Source of the DNA: Deinococcus koreensis
GTDB lineage: Bacteria; Deinococcota; Deinococci; Deinococcales; Deinococcaceae
Direction: 5' to 3'
Assembly: GCF_002901445.1 (NCBI RefSeq)
Contig: NZ_PPPD01000001.1
Span: forward strand, 2,486,501-2,550,500
DNA: 64,000 nucleotides
The notes under the pieces are model-generated. The model was not told the DNA's origin. It ran no database searches and saw nothing but the letters and a program-made list of their open reading frames with translations. Positions 24,480-35,283 of this stretch are shown here, one piece after another. Within the stretch, counting starts at the first letter, position 1. Each line of letters begins with the position of its first letter. The translations under genes and the position numbers were made by a program.

Positions 24480-25667
24480 ATGAAGCCCCTGCGGATCGGC
24501 CTGTTCACCGATACGTTCCTGCCGGATCAGAACGGCATCGTGACCAGTGTCGGGCTGCTCAGCGACGAACTGCGCAAGCTGGGCCACCACGTCGATGTGG
24601 TCGCCCCGGACTTCCCGGAGCACGTGGACACCCGGGGTGACGTGCTGCGCGTCTCCAGTCTCCGTTACATGTTCCTGCCCACCTACCGGCTGGCCTGGCC
24701 CACCCGCAAGGATTTCGAGCGCAAGTACGACATCGTGCACACCCACACCCCGCTGACCCTGGGGCTGGCGGGCGTGCGGCTGGCGCGCAAGTGGGACGTG
24801 CCCCACGTGGCGACTTACCACACCCACATCGAGGCCTACACGCACTACGTGCCGGGCCTGACCGCCCTGCAGCAGGCGACCGGCGTGGTCACCCGCGCCA
24901 TGAGCCTGCTGTACGGGCGCGCCGCCGCCGTGATCACGCCCACCGCCGGCACGCTGGACGTGCTGCAGGCCATGCACGTGCGCAATCCGGTGGTGATTCC
25001 CACCGCCATCGACCCGGCCGTGCTGCTCGCGGCGCCGCCCGTGGAGAACCCCTGGCCCGAGGGCCGGCGCCGCCTGCTCAGCGTGGGCCGGCTGGCCAAG
25101 GAAAAACGCTTCGACCACGTGCTCGACACCGTGGCGGCCCTGCCCGACACCCATCTGGTGATCCTGGGCGAGGGGCCCGAGCGCGAGCATCTGGAGGCGC
25201 ACGCCGCGCGCCTGGGCATCGCCGACCGGGTGAGCTTCCTGGGCGTCAGGCCCTGGACGCAGATCGGGGCCTATTACCGCCTGGCCGAACTGTTCCTGTT
25301 CGCCAGCGACACCGAGACCCAGGGGCTGGTGCTGCAGGAGGCGCAGCTCATGGGCGTGCCGGTGGTGGCGGTGGGAGCGCGCGGCACCCTCAGCGGGGTG
25401 GCCCACGACCGCAGCGGCTACCTGGTCACGCCGGGCGACGTGAACGCCCTGATCGCCTCGTCCAGCCAGGTGCTGGGCGATCCGGCGCTCTGGGCGCGGC
25501 TCTCGGCAGGGGCGCGCGAGTTCGGCGGCTCGACCACCCCGGCGGGCGTGGCCCTGCGCGTGCTGGACGTCTACGCCAGCGCGCTGAACCTGCCGCGCGA
25601 GGTCACTTTTCCCGCCGAAGCGGGGGTATCCGGTCATCCCCGAAATACCCTCGCGTATGACCGCTGA
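24480..25667 (+). CDS. Glycosyltransferase family 4
   Basis: 395 residues. The N-terminal [19 protein letters not shown] and [19 protein letters not shown] are typical of GT4 diacylglycerol or mannosyl transferases (MgtA/PimB-like). The C-terminal donor domain has [28 protein letters not shown] and the E-x7-E motif in [17 protein letters not shown]. Likely transfers a hexose to a lipid or glycan on the cytoplasmic face of the membrane. Start assigned by homology at MKPLRIGLF; upstream in-frame starts exist. The 3' end overlaps the convergent GT2 gene by 65 bp. Confidence 0.9.
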   Translation: MKPLRIGLFTDTFLPDQNGIVTSVGLLSDELRKLGHHVDVVAPDFPEHVDTRGDVLRVSSLRYMFLPTYRLAWPTRKDFERKYDIVHTHTPLTLGLAGVRLARKWDVPHVATYHTHIEAYTHYVPGLTALQQATGVVTRAMSLLYGRAAAVITPTAGTLDVLQAMHVRNPVVIPTAIDPAVLLAAPPVENPWPEGRRRLLSVGRLAKEKRFDHVLDTVAALPDTHLVILGEGPEREHLEAHAARLGIADRVSFLGVRPWTQIGAYYRLAELFLFASDTETQGLVLQEAQLMGVPVVAVGARGTLSGVAHDRSGYLVTPGDVNALIASSSQVLGDPALWARLSAGAREFGGSTTPAGVALRVLDVYASALNLPREVTFPAEAGVSGHPRNTLAYDR

Positions 25668-26301
25668 TGTTGCGGTAGTGCTGCCACAGGAAGGGCAGCA
25701 GGCCGCGCTCCAGGCGCCGCGCGCTCGTCTCGACCAGCGCGCCGCGCACGTAGCTCACGCGCCCCAGCCGCGCCAGTTCCTGCCCCAGGATGACGTCCTC
25801 GTAGGCGTCCACCAGGGGGTAGCCGCCGGCCTGCAGGGCCAGGGCGCGGTCGAAGGCCATGTTCGCGCCGCCCAGGTTGGGTTTGCCGATCACCCGGCAG
25901 ACGTGCAGGAACCCGCTGTAGGCCACGCCCGAGAGCCGCGACCACTGCGGGGCCACGCCGCAGAACCGCATCGGGCCGTAGAGGGCCGCCCGGCCGGGCG
26001 TCGCGGCCTCCAGCAGTTCCAGCCACTCGGGCACCGGCAGCGAATCGGCGTCAGTGGAGGCGACCCAGGGGGTGCGCGCGGCCTCCAGACCCCGCTGCCG
26101 GGCGCGGGCCACGCCCCGCTGCGGACAGGGCAGCACCGTGGCGCCCCAGGCCTCGGCCACGCCCACCGTGTCGTCCAGGCTGCCGTTGTCGACCACGATC
26201 ACCTCGGCGGGCCGCCGGGTCTGGCGATCGAGGGCCTGCAGAGTCGCGGGCAGGTAGGCCGCCTCATTGCGGGCAGGAATGACGACCGTAAACGCAGGCA
26301 C
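25603..26301 (-). CDS. Glycosyltransferase family 2
   Basis: 232 residues. GT-A fold with [31 protein letters not shown] and the metal-binding STDADSLP (DxD). The region after [11 protein letters not shown] and [11 protein letters not shown] is the acceptor half. No membrane segments, so cytoplasmic. GTG start chosen because TAGCCT lies 6 nt upstream. It converges with and overlaps the GT4 gene. Sugar and acceptor are unknown, but neighbours suggest cell-envelope glycan. Confidence 0.9.
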   Translation of the reverse strand: MPAFTVVIPARNEAAYLPATLQALDRQTRRPAEVIVVDNGSLDDTVGVAEAWGATVLPCPQRGVARARQRGLEAARTPWVASTDADSLPVPEWLELLEAATPGRAALYGPMRFCGVAPQWSRLSGVAYSGFLHVCRVIGKPNLGGANMAFDRALALQAGGYPLVDAYEDVILGQELARLGRVSYVRGALVETSARRLERGLLPFLWQHYRNISGHTRGYFGDDRIPPLRREK

Positions 26302-26307
26302 CAGCGC

Positions 26308-26313
26308 AGGCTA
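26308..26313 (-). promoter_or_regulatory. -10 box of leaderless GT2 gene
   Basis: TAGCCT on the minus strand, 6 nt before GTG at 26301. Confidence 0.45.
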
Positions 26314-26393
26314 TCAGTTCCGGGGCATGGTCAGCCCCGTCACAATAGGGGCGCACGACCCGGTCGGCTGGAGCCCCTGCATAATGGTGGGCC

Positions 26394-27613
26394 GTGACCC
26401 TGCGTGAACGCCTGCGTCTGCCGCTGGCCCCCGGCTCCCTGCCGGGCGTGGTGGCCGCCGCCCTGACCCTGGCCTGCTCGGAGTTCGTGCGCAGCGGCCT
26501 GTACGGCGCGTACCTGCAGCAGGCCGCGCCGGGGCTGCTGGGGCTGCCCAAGAAGGAGGCGGTGGCGGTGGCCGCGACCGCCTTCAGCGTCCACTTCTTC
26601 ACGGATACCCTGATGCGCTCGCCGGTCGGGGTGCTGATCAGCCGCCGTGGGGTGCGGCCCGTGATGCTGGCCGGCGCGGCCCTGTGTGTCCTGGCGATGG
26701 CCCTGCTGACCCAGGCCCACGCCATCTGGCTGCTGCTGCTGGTCGCCGCGCTGCACGGCGTGGGCTTCAGTGCCCTGTGGCCGGGTCTGGTGAACCTGAC
26801 CGCCGAGGCCGCCTACGAGTCCCACCAGGGCCGCACCCTGACGGCCGTGACCATGAGCGTCATGCCGGCGGTGGGGCTGGGCGTGCTGGTGCTGGGCGCG
26901 CTGGGGGGGCGGCCTTTCGGCCAGATTGCGCTGCTGATCGTGGGGGTGCAGGCGCTCGCCCTGGTCAGTGTCCTGTTCGTGAAGGTGCGGCCGCGCCCGG
27001 TGCCGGCCGAGCGGCCCCCCGCCCGCGCCCGCATGAAGGTCGCGGCCCGCGCCCTGGCCCCGCTGATTCCGGCGGCCTTCATGCAGACCCTGACCCTGAC
27101 CCTGCTGGGGCCGCTGCTGTTCACCCTGTACCCCGAACTGGGCCTGAACTACTGGAGCATGGTCGGCGTGCTGGGCGTGGGCGGGGTGGTGGCCTTCGCC
27201 AGCATGCCCTTCACCGGCAGGGTCGCCGACGGCGGCCGGGCGCGGCTGGCGGTGACCCTGGGCTTCGCCCTGCTGGGCCTGGGTCTGGCGCTGTTCGCCA
27301 CCACGCCCCCGGTCTGGACGCTGTTCCTGCTGGCCGCGCTGGTGGGCCTGGGCTACGCCTTCCTGTCGCCCGGCTGGGCCGCGCTGGTGGTCAGCCGCCT
27401 GCCCGAGGCCGAGCGCCCCGCCGCCTGGGGCGTCCTGATGACCATGGAGAACATCGGCACGTCGCTGGGGCCGCTGCTGGGGGCTTTCGCCTACCGCCAG
27501 TACGGCCTGCCCGGCCCCTTCGTGACCGGCGCGGTGCTGGCCGCCGTGACGGCGCTGGGCTATGTCGCCTTTCGCCGCTCCTTCCAGCGCCGGCCCGATC
27601 CCTCGCCTTCGTC

Positions 27614-27617
<4 letters not shown>
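26394..27617 (+). CDS. MFS transporter
   Basis: 407 residues with 12 predicted membrane segments. Conserved loop features include [15 protein letters not shown] (between segments 2 and 3) and [29 protein letters not shown] near segment 11. It starts at GTG with CATAAT 8 nt upstream, so probably leaderless. Its stop overlaps the start of the deacetylase (GTGA), so the two are translationally coupled and probably work on the same pathway; substrate unknown. Confidence 0.88.
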
Positions 27618-28327
<710 letters not shown>

Positions 28328-28399
28328 GCACGAAGCTGCGGCACTGGCCGCACCGCCGATGGCATGACCACCCTATCATCGGGGCCAGGAGGGCACCTG

Positions 28400-28555
28400 A
28401 TGGGACTTGTCATGCTGGCCGTGTTCGTACCGATCCTCGCTGTGGGCCTGTACTTCGCGAGAAGGCAGGAACGTCTGAACCGGGCGATGGACGCCCTCGA
28501 CGACTCGCGCCGCGAGGCCGGGTACGTCGGGCCGAACCTTCCCGGCCCGTTCTGA
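28400..28555 (+). CDS. Small single-span membrane protein
   Basis: 51 residues: one membrane helix (GLVMLAVFVPILAVGLYFA) then a charged stretch (RRQERLNRAMDALDDSRREAG). AGGAGGG 6 nt upstream supports this ATG over the in-frame one at 28364; a TATCAT -10-like box lies at 28374. No family recognised. Confidence 0.6.
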   Translation: MGLVMLAVFVPILAVGLYFARRQERLNRAMDALDDSRREAGYVGPNLPGPF

Positions 28556-28729
28556 AGCCGCTGGCGCCCTCCACAGGTGGGCTTGAACCCTCCGGGCCGG
28601 TGGTCAGATCCTTCGCTCAGGGTGAGCGTGCTGATGGCGGCTGCCCTGGCACACGGCAGGTACACAAGCAGAACGGATGGGTCTCTCCCCATCTGTTCAG
28701 AAAACCGACTTCCGCTTCAGCGCCGGGAA

Positions 28730-29377
28730 TCAGCGCCGAACCGCTGACCCCGCTTCGCCGTCGTCTTCCGTTTTCAGCGGCGGCTTGCTGACCCGCTGGC
28801 GACCGTTCATGGCGCGGCCCAGCGTCACCTCGTCGGTGTATTCCAGCGCGCCGCCCGCCGGCAGGCCGTAGGCGATGCGGCTCACCAGGGCGCCCAGCGG
28901 CTCCAGCAGGCGCTGCAGGTACAGCGCGGTGGCATCGCCCTCCACGGTCGTACCGGTCGCCAGGATGACCTCCATGCCGCCCTGCACACGCGGCAGCAGG
29001 GCCTTGATGTGCAGCTTCTCCGGCCCCACACCGTTCATGGGGCTCAAGACCCCGTGCAGGACGTGGTAGAGCCCGCGGTACTCGCCGCTCCGCTCGATGG
29101 CGATCACGTCTCCGGGTTCCTCGACCACGCAGATCAGTTCCTGATCGCGGGTGGCGTCGCTGCAGACGTCGCAGCGCTCGGCGTCGGTGATGTTGAAACA
29201 GATCGGGCAGGCGTGCAGGTCGCGCTTGGCCTCCAGCAGCGAACTCGCCAGCCGCTCGATGTCCTCGCGGGGCTGCTCGAACAGGTGGAAGGCCAGCCGC
29301 TGCGCGCTCTTGGGGCCGATGCCCGGCAGCCGCGAGAGTTCGCGGATCAGCGCGACCAGGGACGGGGGGTATTTCAT
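28730..29377 (-). CDS. recR: Recombination mediator protein RecR
   Basis: 215 residues. N-terminal helix-hairpin-helix (LPGIGPKSAQRLAFHL), C4 zinc finger (CPICFNITDAERCDVC), and a Toprim domain (ICVVEEPGDVIAIERSGEYRGLYHVLHG; SPMNGVGPEKL) followed by ATGTTVEGDATALYL. It works with RecO and RecF to load RecA on gaps, central to Deinococcus repair. The last ~20 residues (after GRQRVSKPP) are a species-specific tail. It lies 70 bp downstream of ybaB, the common partner, with short tandem repeats between. Confidence 0.97.
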   Translation of the reverse strand: MKYPPSLVALIRELSRLPGIGPKSAQRLAFHLFEQPREDIERLASSLLEAKRDLHACPICFNITDAERCDVCSDATRDQELICVVEEPGDVIAIERSGEYRGLYHVLHGVLSPMNGVGPEKLHIKALLPRVQGGMEVILATGTTVEGDATALYLQRLLEPLGALVSRIAYGLPAGGALEYTDEVTLGRAMNGRQRVSKPPLKTEDDGEAGSAVRR

Positions 29378-29394
29378 GCGTGCCCCAGGCGGGG

Positions 29395-29432
29395 CGCAGA
29401 TGGCAGAGGGCAGAGGGCAGATGGCGAAAAGA
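29395..29432. repeat. Short tandem repeat between ybaB and recR
   Basis: GGCAGATGGC/GGCAGAGGGC units repeat about three to four times. The same unit type occurs in the tail of gltB near 3765-3800. The Shine-Dalgarno region of recR is just outside. Confidence 0.5.
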
Positions 29433-29447
29433 TTGGGAATCGCTCCA

Positions 29448-29738
29448 TCAGAAGCCGGGGATGCCCAGGCCGCGGGTGGCGTCCTGCTGCAGGGCGTCGG
29501 CCTTTGCCGAGGCGTCCTGCAGGGCGACCAGGATCAGGTCTTCGAGGGCTTCCACGTCGGCCGGGTCGACCGCCTCAGGCTTGATCTTGAGGGCCGTGAC
29601 CTTGCCGTGGCCGCTCATGGTCACCGTGACCAGCCCCGACGCGCTGCCCTCCACGCTCTGGGCGGCCAGATCGTCCTGAATCTTGGCGGCGGCGGCCTGG
29701 GCCTGCTGCATCTGCTTCATCAGCTTCTTCATGTCCAT
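29448..29738 (-). CDS. YbaB/EbfC family nucleoid-associated protein
   Basis: 96 residues, full length. Starts MDMKKLMKQMQQAQAAAAKIQ (amphipathic helix), then VTVTMSGHGKVTALKIKPEAV and the helical C-terminus DLILVALQDASAKADALQQ, as in YbaB/EbfC DNA-binding dimers. It usually precedes recR, as here, and forms a likely ybaB-recR operon. The -10 TACAAT lies 9 nt before the ATG. Confidence 0.95.
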   Translation of the reverse strand: MDMKKLMKQMQQAQAAAAKIQDDLAAQSVEGSASGLVTVTMSGHGKVTALKIKPEAVDPADVEALEDLILVALQDASAKADALQQDATRGLGIPGF

Positions 29739-29747
29739 AGTGGAGCC

Positions 29748-29753
29748 ATTGTA
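29748..29753 (-). promoter_or_regulatory. -10 box of ybaB-recR
   Basis: TACAAT on the minus strand, 9 nt before the ybaB ATG; leader would be nearly absent. Confidence 0.55.
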
Positions 29754-29816
29754 GCGGGGTCGGCCGCGCCGGATTGGAGCGCTGATCCGCCGCTCCGGGA
29801 GTCCGGACGCAGGCCC

Positions 29817-30494
29817 CTAGAGCGCGGCCAGCCGGGCGTGTTTGGCCCGCCTGTAGAGCTGCGCCGGGCGGCCCACGCCGATCCGCCGCTCGCCGCTGGG
29901 GGTCAGGATGCCCTGCGAGAGCAGCCGCTTGCGGAAATTCCGCTTGTCCAGCCGGCGGTTGAGCACCGCCTCGTACACGCCCTGCAGTTCGGGCAGCGTG
30001 AAGGTGTCGGGCAGGAATTCCATCGCCAGGTTGCCGTATTCCAGCCGCAGCTGCAGCCGCCCGATGGCCTTGTCCAGAATGGCGTGGTGGTCGAAGGCCA
30101 GGGCCGGCGGCTGGTGCGCGCTGACCCACTCGGCGCCCAGCGTGTGCCCACCGGGGGTCACGCGCACCGTGCCGTGCGGCAGCACCGCCAGATGCGCCAC
30201 CGAGACGATGCGGCCGCGTGGGTCGCGGTTGACCTCGCCGAAGGTGTAGAACTGCTCCAGATGGCGGGGCTCGAGCTGCACCGTGGTCTCGGTTCGCAGC
30301 TCGCGCAGCGCGGCCTCGTGCAGTTCCTCGCCAGGATGCACGAACCCGCCGGGCAGGGCCCAGTCGCGGGCGTGCGGCAGGGCGCCGCGCTGCACCAGCA
30401 GCACCCGCAGTTCACCGCTGTGCATGGCGAAGGCGGCGACGTCCACCGCCAGGCCGACCTGCGTGGCCTGGGGCGGAAGGGTCAGCCGGGTCAT
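29817..30494 (-). CDS. NrtR-like Nudix/winged-helix regulator
   Basis: 225 residues. An N-terminal Nudix domain (LPGGFVHPGEELHEAALRELRTETTV) in which one catalytic Glu and the final Gly are replaced, and a C-terminal winged helix (LPELQGVYEAVLNRRLDKRNFRKRLLSQGIL). This is the architecture of NrtR repressors, which sense ADP-ribose and control NAD metabolism genes; the degenerate box fits a sensor rather than an enzyme. No NAD gene is adjacent, so the regulon is unknown. TAGCAT lies 6 nt before the ATG (leaderless). Confidence 0.85.
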   Translation of the reverse strand: MTRLTLPPQATQVGLAVDVAAFAMHSGELRVLLVQRGALPHARDWALPGGFVHPGEELHEAALRELRTETTVQLEPRHLEQFYTFGEVNRDPRGRIVSVAHLAVLPHGTVRVTPGGHTLGAEWVSAHQPPALAFDHHAILDKAIGRLQLRLEYGNLAMEFLPDTFTLPELQGVYEAVLNRRLDKRNFRKRLLSQGILTPSGERRIGVGRPAQLYRRAKHARLAAL

Positions 30495-30500
30495 ACCCCG

Positions 30501-30506
30501 ATGCTA
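30501..30506 (-). promoter_or_regulatory. -10 box of leaderless NrtR-like gene
   Basis: TAGCAT on the minus strand, 6 nt before ATG at 30494. Confidence 0.5.
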
Positions 30507-30767
30507 ATTGGTGTACCTGTGACATCAAGGGTAAGTGTCTAGCGGTGTCGGCGGAGAGGCCCTGTGCAGCGTGTTCCACCGTTCGTTTTGGGTGTGTCAG
30601 GTGTGGCACCTCACGGGGCGGAGCCCGCCGTACCCTGGCCCTGGGGCGCGGCCACAGCCGTCGTCCCGCATGAACCCGGCGTGAACGGCCCACGTGGTAA
30701 ACTACGGTCTACCTGCCGCAAGAGGCGTGGGTACAGCCGCCAGGGCGCCAGCGTGCGCCGGGCGCGC

Positions 30768-30780
30768 GGAGGTGATGAAC

Positions 30781-30783
<3 letters not shown>
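30768..30783 (+). promoter_or_regulatory. Shine-Dalgarno deciding the infC start
   Basis: GGAGGTGAT then GAAC then ATA. The ATG at 30775 is too close (2 nt) to the SD core, so ATA at 30781 is the better initiation site. Confidence 0.6.
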
Positions 30784-31392
<609 letters not shown>

Positions 31393-31407
31393 CTCCGCCC
31401 CCCGAGC

Positions 31408-31441
31408 CGGCCCACCGCAGAAGGTGGGCCGTCTTTCTGTT
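31408..31441 (+). terminator. Terminator of infC
   Basis: 9-bp stem CGGCCCACC/GGTGGGCCG with GCAGAA loop, then TCTTTCTGTT. Confidence 0.85.
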
Positions 31442-31543
31442 ACCCCTGCTTTATTTTGTAAACTGAACGTACCGGGCGTTCCGCTGAGGCGCGTCCATAC
31501 CGTCAGCCCCACCGACACAGCCCATTGCCAAGGAGAGACCGCC

Positions 31544-31789
31544 ATGATCAAGATGTACACCACCACCTGGTGCCCGGACTGCCACGCCGCCAAACGCGCC
31601 CTGAGCAGCAAGGGCCTGGCCTTCGAGGAAATCAACATCGAGCAGGACGCCCAGGCGGCCGAGTACGTGATGAGCGTCAACGGCGGCCGGCGCAGCGTGC
31701 CCACGCTGGTCAGCGGCGACGTGGCCCACAGCCTGAGCGGTTTCCGCCCCCAGAAGCTCGACGTGTTCCTGGCCGAAGCCGGCCTGTAA
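31544..31789 (+). CDS. Glutaredoxin-like protein
   Basis: 81 residues, a single thioredoxin fold: MYTTTWCPDCHAAKRAL carries the CPDC active site, and SVPTLVSGD holds the cis-Pro. Same size as NrdH/mycoredoxin-type proteins, and likely a dithiol reductant. AAGGAGAG precedes the ATG; a TAAACT box is near 31459. Stand-alone gene between two terminators. Confidence 0.9.
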   Translation: MIKMYTTTWCPDCHAAKRALSSKGLAFEEINIEQDAQAAEYVMSVNGGRRSVPTLVSGDVAHSLSGFRPQKLDVFLAEAGL

Positions 31790-31798
31790 CTCCTGAAA

Positions 31799-31835
31799 GC
31801 GAGGAGGCGGTCTCCGCGTGAGGCTGCCTCCTCGC
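31799..31835 (+). terminator. Terminator of glutaredoxin-like gene
   Basis: 10-bp stem GCGAGGAGGC/GCCTCCTCGC around a 17-nt loop, 9 bp after the stop. Poor T tract (CTTGACT). Confidence 0.55.
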
Positions 31836-32004
31836 CTTGACTGCCGATGGCAGGGGTCGTCGTCGGGTGGTCGTACATGCCGGAACCTGCCGACGCGTCA
31901 GCTCAGCCCCTGCACACCGAACTGGTCGTGCTGAACAAGATGACTGCACCGACTCCCGCCAAGCCGGGGTGATCCAGCTGGACGCAGGGCAACGCGCCCG
32001 GCGG

Positions 32005-32442
32005 TCACTCCTGTTCGTCCGGCTGCAGCTCCGGCAACCTCGTGTAGATGGCCGGATCGCTGGGATTGCTCGAGGCCACGAGCTGGGCCACTTCCCGCGC
32101 GTCGGGTTCGGCCAGCACGCGCGAGAAGTCGGAAGAGTTGAGCACCGTCTCACAGACAGGCAACGCCTGCCCCGTGGCCCACACCACCAGATCGGCCAGG
32201 GCCTGGGCGCCCACGCGGCCGAACCGTGGCCCGAAGGCGGCGGCCGTGACCACCGCCGCGGCGTTCGCCTGCTTGCCCGTGACCACCAGCGCGGCGTAGC
32301 TCGCCCGCGCCCGGTCGCCCTGGCGATCCGTGACCAGAATGAGCCGCCCGCCCGAGAGTTCGGAACCCTCGAAACGGGTCATGACGGCGTTCAGGGTTTC
32401 CAGCGGCGCCCCAGGCACGCCCAGCGGGTCGGCAATCTGCAT
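32005..32442 (-). CDS. Conserved protein of unknown function
   Basis: 145 residues. TACACT 6 nt upstream of the ATG supports the start within a longer frame. The sequence alternates strands and helices (GGRLILVTDRQGDRARASYAALVVTG; AQALADLVVWATGQALPV) and looks like a soluble cytoplasmic domain. I do not recognise the family. It follows the CoA-binding gene by 62 bp but has its own promoter. Confidence 0.7.
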   Translation of the reverse strand: MQIADPLGVPGAPLETLNAVMTRFEGSELSGGRLILVTDRQGDRARASYAALVVTGKQANAAAVVTAAAFGPRFGRVGAQALADLVVWATGQALPVCETVLNSSDFSRVLAEPDAREVAQLVASSNPSDPAIYTRLPELQPDEQE

Positions 32443-32448
32443 GGCCGC

Positions 32449-32454
32449 AGTGTA
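32449..32454 (-). promoter_or_regulatory. -10 box of leaderless unknown gene
   Basis: TACACT on the minus strand, 6 nt before ATG at 32442. Confidence 0.5.
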
Positions 32455-32504
32455 GCGCCGGCGTCTGGAGCGTTCTCTACGGGCACACGCTCCATCCGGG
32501 CACG

Positions 32505-32929
32505 CTACATCAGGGCGCGGTGATCCGAGAGCATGCAGCGATCCTGAATCACGTTGATCCCGTGGGCGTTCAGCTCGCGCGCCGTGGCCTCGTCGCGGAT
32601 GCCCTGTTGCAGCCACACCACCCTGGGCAGCGGCTGCATGGCCAGGATGTCGGCCAGATGCCCGGCCACCTTGTCGCTGCGGCGGAAGATCTCCACCACG
32701 TCCACCGGCGTCGTGATGTCGGCCAGCAGCGAGACCGCCTTCTGACCGAAGAAGCTCTCGCCGCGCCCCGCCAGCGCCGGATTGACCGGAATGATCGTGT
32801 AGCCCTGACGGTGCAGGTACTCCGGCACGTAGTAGGCCGGCTTCATGGCGTCGTGGTGAAAGCCGACCACCGCCACGACGCGGCTGTCCCTCAGGACGCG
32901 GATGACATCGGGAGACTGCTGCAGGAGGG

Positions 32930-32933
<4 letters not shown>
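32505..32933 (-). CDS. CoA-binding domain protein (YccU-like)
   Basis: 142 residues, Rossmann-like CoA_binding_2 fold: DSRVVAVVGFHHDAMKPAYYVPEYL, YTIIPVNPALAG, VDVVEIFRRSDKVAGHLADIL and VVWLQQGIRDEATARELNAHGINVIQDRCML. Function in the family is unclear. TTG start chosen: it overlaps the hemL stop (TTGA) and has AAGGAG 7 nt upstream, so it is translationally coupled to hemL. Confidence 0.9.
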
Positions 32934-34297
<1,364 letters not shown>

Positions 34298-34304
34298 ACC
34301 GTCC

Positions 34305-34310
34305 ACCCTA
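34305..34310 (-). promoter_or_regulatory. -10 box of leaderless hemL
   Basis: TAGGGT on the minus strand, 7 nt before the ATG. Confidence 0.55.
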
Positions 34311-34461
34311 GCGGAGCCGGGGTCGGCACGGGGAATCCAGCACACAGACTCTCGGGGCGACCTCAGCCGCTAAAGGGCGGCTCAAGGGGCTGGCGCGGCC
34401 AGCCGGGGCCGGCGCCCTGGCGTCTTCGAGGTCGGCTCCCGCCCTCACTCCAGACGGCCCA

Positions 34462-35106
34462 CTACAGCCCCAGCAGCCCCGCCGCCGCCGTCGCCGTCAG
34501 CTCCGACCGGAAGGGGGCGATCAGGGCGGATTCCTGGGCGCTGGCCGACTGCACCGTGGAACTCAGATCCGGCAGCTGACCGCGCTGCAGCGACTCGGCG
34601 GCGCGGGCGAAGTCCACGTTGGGCAGGCCCAGGGCCCGGTTCACCCCGGCGCGGATGGCGGCGTAGCGCTCGGGACTCAGGCCCTCGCGGGTCAGCGCGG
34701 CGCTCTGGGCGGTGCGGGCGGCGCCAATGCTGCCCCCGGCCTGCCGCAGCACGTTCAGCGCCTGCAGGATGTTGGGGGTCTGTCCGCCCTGCACGTCCGT
34801 CCAGACCTGCTGGAGACCCGTGAAGCTGCTGCCCAGCGCGGTGCGGACGTCGCGGCGCACGCGCACGAACTTCTCGATCTCGCTGCGGGTCAGGGCGGTC
34901 TGCGCGCTGCCCGTGGAGGGCTGGCCCGGAGTCTGGGGCCGTCCGGGCGTCTGGGTCTGCGTCTGCGGGGGCTGCCAGCCCGCGATGAAGTCCCGCGCCG
35001 GTTTGATCACCACGAACCACGCCAGGGCGCCCAGCAGGGCCAGCACCACCAGCGTCCCGCCACCACATCCCAGGCACCCACACCCAAGGCCACGATTCTG
35101 TCTCAT
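34462..35106 (-). CDS. Single-span membrane protein of unknown function
   Basis: 214 residues. Begins MRQNRGLGCGCLGCGGG, a Cys/Gly-rich stretch, then one membrane helix (TLVVLALLGALAWFVVI). A Gln/Thr/Pro-rich linker (TQTQTPGRPQTPGQPST) leads to a helical extracytoplasmic domain (residues ~75-214). Family not recognised. It is divergent from a lipoprotein hydrolase gene. The longest frame extends far upstream but is antisense to that gene, so the ATG at 35106 is used. Confidence 0.72.
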   Translation of the reverse strand: MRQNRGLGCGCLGCGGGTLVVLALLGALAWFVVIKPARDFIAGWQPPQTQTQTPGRPQTPGQPSTGSAQTALTRSEIEKFVRVRRDVRTALGSSFTGLQQVWTDVQGGQTPNILQALNVLRQAGGSIGAARTAQSAALTREGLSPERYAAIRAGVNRALGLPNVDFARAAESLQRGQLPDLSSTVQSASAQESALIAPFRSELTATAAAGLLGL

Positions 35107-35161
35107 GCCCTCCAGGTACGCAGACCCCGTGCGGAAGGTTCCCACCCGTGGGCCAGGGCGT

Positions 35162-35191
35162 TTGACAACCCCCACCGCGCAGGCGCTAAAT
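35162..35191 (+). promoter_or_regulatory. Promoter of lipoprotein hydrolase
   Basis: TTGACA (35162-35167), 18-nt spacer, CTAAAT (35186-35191), about 90 bp before the start codon. Confidence 0.6.
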
Positions 35192-35283
35192 ACAGGCGTC
35201 TGTACAACCCGCCTGTTCCGTCCACCGCGACCCACCGACCACGCCGCGCCCTTGCACCGGGGCGGGCCATGCCTGGAGGCCAG

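Noticed and set aside
31877..31972. 31-residue ORF after the glutaredoxin-like gene
   Set aside because: No Shine-Dalgarno, no good -10 spacing and no recognisable pattern.
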